Assembly: GCA_019722365.1 (NCBI GenBank)
Contig: JADFUC010000852.1
Location: 248,001 to 312,000, forward strand
Direction of reading: 5' to 3'
Length of the DNA stretch: 64,000 nt
Source: Lithospermum erythrorhizon
Lineage: Eukaryota; Streptophyta; Magnoliopsida; Boraginales; Boraginaceae
The notes below the pieces were generated by a model. It made no database searches. It was not told where the DNA came from and saw only the letters and a list, made by a program, of their open reading frames with translations. Below are positions 58,142-64,000 of this stretch, one piece after another. Position 1 is the stretch's first letter. Every line of letters starts with the position of its first letter. A program made the translations under genes and the position numbers.

Positions 58142-59397
58142 AATGAAAACAGGGGAGGGAGAGGGGGTGGTGTGGGGAGTATGAGGTAGGGGTAGGGGTT
58201 TGGGGATAATCTGTGTTTTGGTCCTAATTCATCTGTGTCTGAAAATGGGAAGTAGTGAAGATGGTGATTGTGATCGCTTAATTTAGTATATGAGTCTTTC
58301 ACTTCAATGCTTAAAATAGCGTCGTTTAAGCAAAAATTTATTTGAATAAGTGATTGTGATTTTTCAATTATTTTACATGCATTGAAATTTACAAATTCGC
58401 TTATTATCATTCGCTATCTTTATTTTTCGTTGGTTAATAATCTTATATCGTATTGAAAATTGTGAAACTATCGTTTTTTTAAATTGATTTACATGCTTCA
58501 TAATAAAGTAATTTTTTGGTGATGATCGTTTATTTTACTGACGGAGGAGTATTATTTTGGCACAATACTAATCTTAATTTATTATAAATAATGAAGAAAG
58601 TTGTATATTATATTAATTACTCTAGAATGAAAAGTTTAGTTACTTATTTTTTAAGTTGATTATTAAAATCGGATAGATATGATTATAGGGATATATTTGA
58701 ATTACGTTATAAAAGTATGACTTGAATGTAGAAAACTTTGGCTTGTATATAGGGGCTAGATTTTCATATTGCAATATTTGGTTTCTTATTTGATGGGAAG
58801 TGAGAACAACTATAGATGGGCTATTGTCATCTTAGCGATTTTTATCTACGATCATTAAGGTTAATCGTTCGAATTTATTATTTTAATATCTAAATTGAAT
58901 ATGCTTCCACGATAAATATGATTGGAAATTTGACTTCGAGATTTATCCATACACATTGGGGCCTATTCTAATATCTAGATTGAATATGCTTCCACGGTAA
59001 ATATGGTTGGAAATTTAACTTCAACATTTAACCATACACATTGGGAATTGTAGGATTATTCTAATATCTTCATTGAATATGCTTCCACAGTAAATATGGT
59101 TGGAAATTTGACTTCAAGATTTATACATACATATATATGGAGATAGTACGCACCTTTATTTCTATAAAAATATAAAGATTTTTTTTCGAATTAACCCAAA
59201 AGAATAGAAAAGAATATTAAAAGAAAATGGTAATTATGATCGAAACTATTACATGCCCACTACTTAGCCTATGAAGTTGTTACTATAAAACAAACAAGTC
59301 TTCAGTTACACACTAGAAAAACCTTATGTCCTGATCATAAGAAACATACATGATGGAGTATTTTTTCGTAATCATAAAACATGCAATTAATTGAACC
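58142..59397. other. ARAD1 5' flank and intergenic, with a minisatellite
   Basis: Upstream of ARAD1 and downstream of the BBE-like gene. No gene seen. GACGGAGGAGTATT at about 58540 resembles a MITE right end with no partner found. Confidence 0.5.
58884..59131. repeat. Three-copy tandem repeat, unit 85-93 bp
   Basis: Copies at 58884-58968, 58969-59061 and 59062-59131. Each starts TAATATCT and contains ATTGAATATGCTTCCAC, then GGAAATTT and CATACACATTGGG (the last is cut short). Confidence 0.9.
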
Positions 59398-61053
<1,656 letters not shown>

Positions 61054-61090
61054 TTAGCATGCACTATGAAAATGCTACCAAGGATTGCGG

Positions 61091-61097
61091 TATTTAT
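61091..61097 (-). promoter_or_regulatory. TATA-like box of the BBE-like gene
   Basis: ATAAATA on the minus strand, about 62 bases before the ATG, leaving room for a start site and a leader of roughly 30 bases. Confidence 0.5.
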
Positions 61098-63739
61098 GCA
61101 CTTTTTCAATTGGTTTGGTGATGCATGCATGAGCTAATAAAGATTGCAATAGTGATGGAATCATCACTTAAAATGATAGACGAACCATTATAATACAGCC
61201 AACCTCTCATTTTCAATAGATTGTTTAATTAATGAATGAAAAGAATCAATGTTCACTCAAAATTGAACTTATTCAAATAAATTTAAAAAAATTTAAACTG
61301 ATGTACAAGTGTTTGGTATGTAATATCTAACGATATGAATTTTTGGTAAAAGTTTATGTAGATCGATTAGTAATTTGAAAATATGTTGTCTATTTGTTAG
61401 AAGAAAACTTCCAATTAAATCAAGACAACTGAATTATTTAACTATAAATTAAGATTTGGTTAGTTGTCCAATCTTACTTTGCTCCTTGTATATTTATTTA
61501 TTGGAAATAAGTTAGTAAGAGTAGGTATTGCTGAGTGAGAAAGTATAGATTGATTAATTTGATTTGCAACTGTTGGAAGCAATGTTGACTTAACTTTAAA
61601 ATGATCACTAGTATTGTCTGCCACCCTCTTCAGCCGCATGTCTTGCCGAAGATTGCACGCTTAGCAATTTGAAGATTTAGGAAACTTGTGCAACTTAATA
61701 AGCATCCATGTGTATGGATTTTTTTGTCACATATACTTGTGCTTTCAACAAAATGTTGCAAGTGCTTTAGGTACAAACTTCAATCATTGCATTCATGTTA
61801 GAATGCATTATCTTTATAGCAACTTGGATATGTTAAAGACCCATAACTTAAGATTGTGTAAATCTAAAAAAGCCTTGTAAATCATGCCAAGTACTATAGA
61901 ATTGAATGTGTTCAATGTATGGCAACCACTTGGAGATAGATGTAGCATGACAAAATTACAAAATGTGGCGGGCAGTGATATTAAATTTTAATATAATTTG
62001 TTCTTTTAAAATATAAGATCACCCAATAATAAAATATGTGATTGAGTATATCTTAATATCACAAAGATCTTTCGTAATTAGATATTATGTCATTGAGTAT
62101 CTTGAAAGCTGAGATCTTCATGAGTGGTAAATTTTATAATCTGATAATATAAGAATTAATAGATTATAATAATATATATACTTTATAATTTGGCCATAAA
62201 AACTTAAAATAATATGAAGTCTTGAAATTTAAAATTACAAAATAAGTTATTTAAGCATATTAATAGTAGTATAACTTTAACTCTAACTTTGGAGCATGAG
62301 TTATTTGACTTACGTCGTATACCGTCGTTTGTAATTCGAGATAATAATAAGAAAATGATAGAATTCGAAGCCTTATTTGAAGCATTATTACTATTTTCAA
62401 CTTATACTTAGCACAACAAATGTTGATTAAATGTATTTGATTCTAGATAATGGGTCCAGATTGATATTTGGTCTTCAATAACAATTTCAACTCATTATTT
62501 GGGATCATATTGATAATTACTTCAGTCAATCAACGTTAAAATTAAATTAATTTGTTAGCACAACAAATAAGAAGATTCTTCCCGTTTTTAATTAGTCGAT
62601 CATACATGGCATTTCACAATTGAATCAGATTTAGTGTATGATCAAACAATATTTATTAATGTAAGATTAGTATTTAAACAATGAGCTTAAGCAACCAAAA
62701 CATAACTACCGTTGGGTTTCTTTATTTTGACATGGCTTGTTCAAGTCTGGTGTTCAGGAAGAAATGTTTAATTTGTAATTAAAAGGACTAATTCTTGATT
62801 ATGCTTTGTCACGGAAAGGTAAAATGATGATATACAACATACTTTTAGTGCCTCTTGAATTAGTTGAATATCTTTAGGTGAATTAATTATGTTGGGTCAT
62901 GATGAATAAAGAAGCCAAAAGGGCAGTTATTCATATGACTTGGTCAAAACTAATAATTATGATTATTAGCCTCTTTCTTTGTAACTTTTATATACTTAAC
63001 CATTGACAATTGTTGATAATTGACAAGTTATTGAGGTGTGGTCCATGAATTGCAGGAATTAAGGCTCATGTTCCAAGTTACGGTCCGCAAATTTCGTTGA
63101 TGAACCATTGGCCTCATCTAGAGGTGTCTAACGAGCGAGTTTAGCATCAAAAATAAATGTGATGTAAGTTAGGAGCAATTATCATAGAAACGATGATTTT
63201 AATTTGTGTATAATAATTCATCAAATTATTCGGGTTCAAAGAATATATAAAAATAAAATCATAAGATTCATAATATATTATCTTTTATATAATAAAATTA
63301 TATTTAATTAAAAACTTCAAAATAATTAAAATGATTCTATTTAAATCATGAAAGTTATTTAGTATTGCAATAATATATTAACCTTCAAATAATAAAACAT
63401 GTCTCAATTAAAAACTATTTCAAGATATTGTGAATTTGTATTTGATATATCATGAAAGTTATTTGAAGCATTGCATAGTAGCGGACAATAATATGAGATT
63501 CACTAATATGTGAAGATAAAAGCATTAAGATGCATCAATATGTTATTCCCCAAAAAATTAAGAATTTATTATTTAAAGAATAATATGCTAATGTAATTGT
63601 ACTTTTATCAATATTTTGTAAAGAAAATGTAACATTGAACAACTTGTATAATATGTTTAAGTAAATTAAAAGAATTTACATACAATCTTTTATATTTAAA
63701 TAAATTATATTTAAAGGTATAACAAGTATAACGTATATT
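61098..63739. other. Intergenic, no gene seen
   Basis: Very AT-rich, with no ORF of substance on either strand and no clear element ends. Short ORFs such as 61686-61880 have no family features. Confidence 0.5.
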
Positions 63740-64000
63740 ATTTAAATATTAAGTTGGTTCGATGGTTGGTGTGGCATTCTTCTATTAGGAGGTCTAGGTT
63801 AGCTTATGACGTGGCATTATTCTTCGCGAGGCTCAATTTAAAATTTAGCGGGCCGTTAAACAACCTACCATCCACTTCAAAAGGGGGCCATGGGTCGAAT
63901 AGGGCCCGTTAATCCGCTTGGTAGGCAGGTTAAGATTAGACACTAACCTCATGACCGAAAAGAGAGCTCTCTTATCAAGCTGAATCCATTCGGGTTTGTG
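63740..64000 (+). mobile_element. Possible SINE or other element, cut by the window end
   Basis: Base composition rises sharply after 63740. TTGGTTCGATGGTTGGTGTG could be an A-box-bearing head and AGGAGGTCTAGGTTAGC a B-box-like sequence about 40 bases later. The tail extends to or beyond the window edge, so no flanking repeat can be checked. Confidence 0.3.

Overview
This is plant nuclear DNA. It is AT-rich, most genes are cut by many short GT..AG introns, and the families are land-plant ones: a calreticulin of the plant CRT3 type ending in HDEL, a chloroplast-targeted phosphoglycolate phosphatase, a CrRLK1L receptor kinase, an ARAD1-type arabinosyltransferase, a berberine-bridge-like oxidase and a DUF538 relic. 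Stowaway-like MITEs, a tRNA-derived SINE and a solo LTR fit a eudicot. The species cannot be fixed from the sequence.

Layout. 1-310: the 3' end of an unrecognised gene, with its frame broken. 1574-2163: a broken DUF538 gene. 2.2-8.5 kb: intergenic, with a SINE flanked by a 12-bp target duplication and a MITE. 8543-16032 (+): OSCA1-type mechanosensitive/hyperosmotic calcium channel, 11 exons, with a one-base deletion in exon 6; intron 4 holds a solo LTR and a MITE. 18339-22592 (+): calreticulin-3, 14 exons. 24087-28623 (+): membrane-anchored short-chain dehydrogenase of the DHRS7 type, 12 exons. 29648-34008 (+): phosphoglycolate phosphatase, 11 exons. 35161-35434 (+): a U2 snRNA gene with its own USE and TATA promoter but a changed branch-point-pairing region. 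36179-36933 (-): a small His/Pro-rich protein ending in the CaaX box CSIM. 38723-49425 (-): SAPS-domain regulatory subunit of protein phosphatase 6, 18 exons found, one conserved block missing. 51147-53786 (+): HERK2-like receptor kinase, no intron in the coding region. 54788-58141 (-): ARAD1, 4 exons. 59398-61029 (-): BBE-like FAD oxidase, single exon. 61-64 kb: no gene seen.

The genes are independent single-gene units, as expected in a plant genome. Some share a cell compartment or process by chance of location: CRT3 (ER quality control of receptor kinases) and a HERK2-type receptor kinase, ARAD1 and HERK2 (cell wall building and sensing).

I found no new multi-gene system. The most notable signals are: the U2 variant; the lost exon in the PP6 subunit; the single-base break in OSCA; and a recurring pattern in which short tandem duplications cover splice junctions (SDR exon 2, ARAD1 exon 1, HERK2 leader), leaving decayed exon copies inside introns. 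All exon borders were read by eye from splice signals, reading frame and remembered family sequences; none was tested against transcripts.
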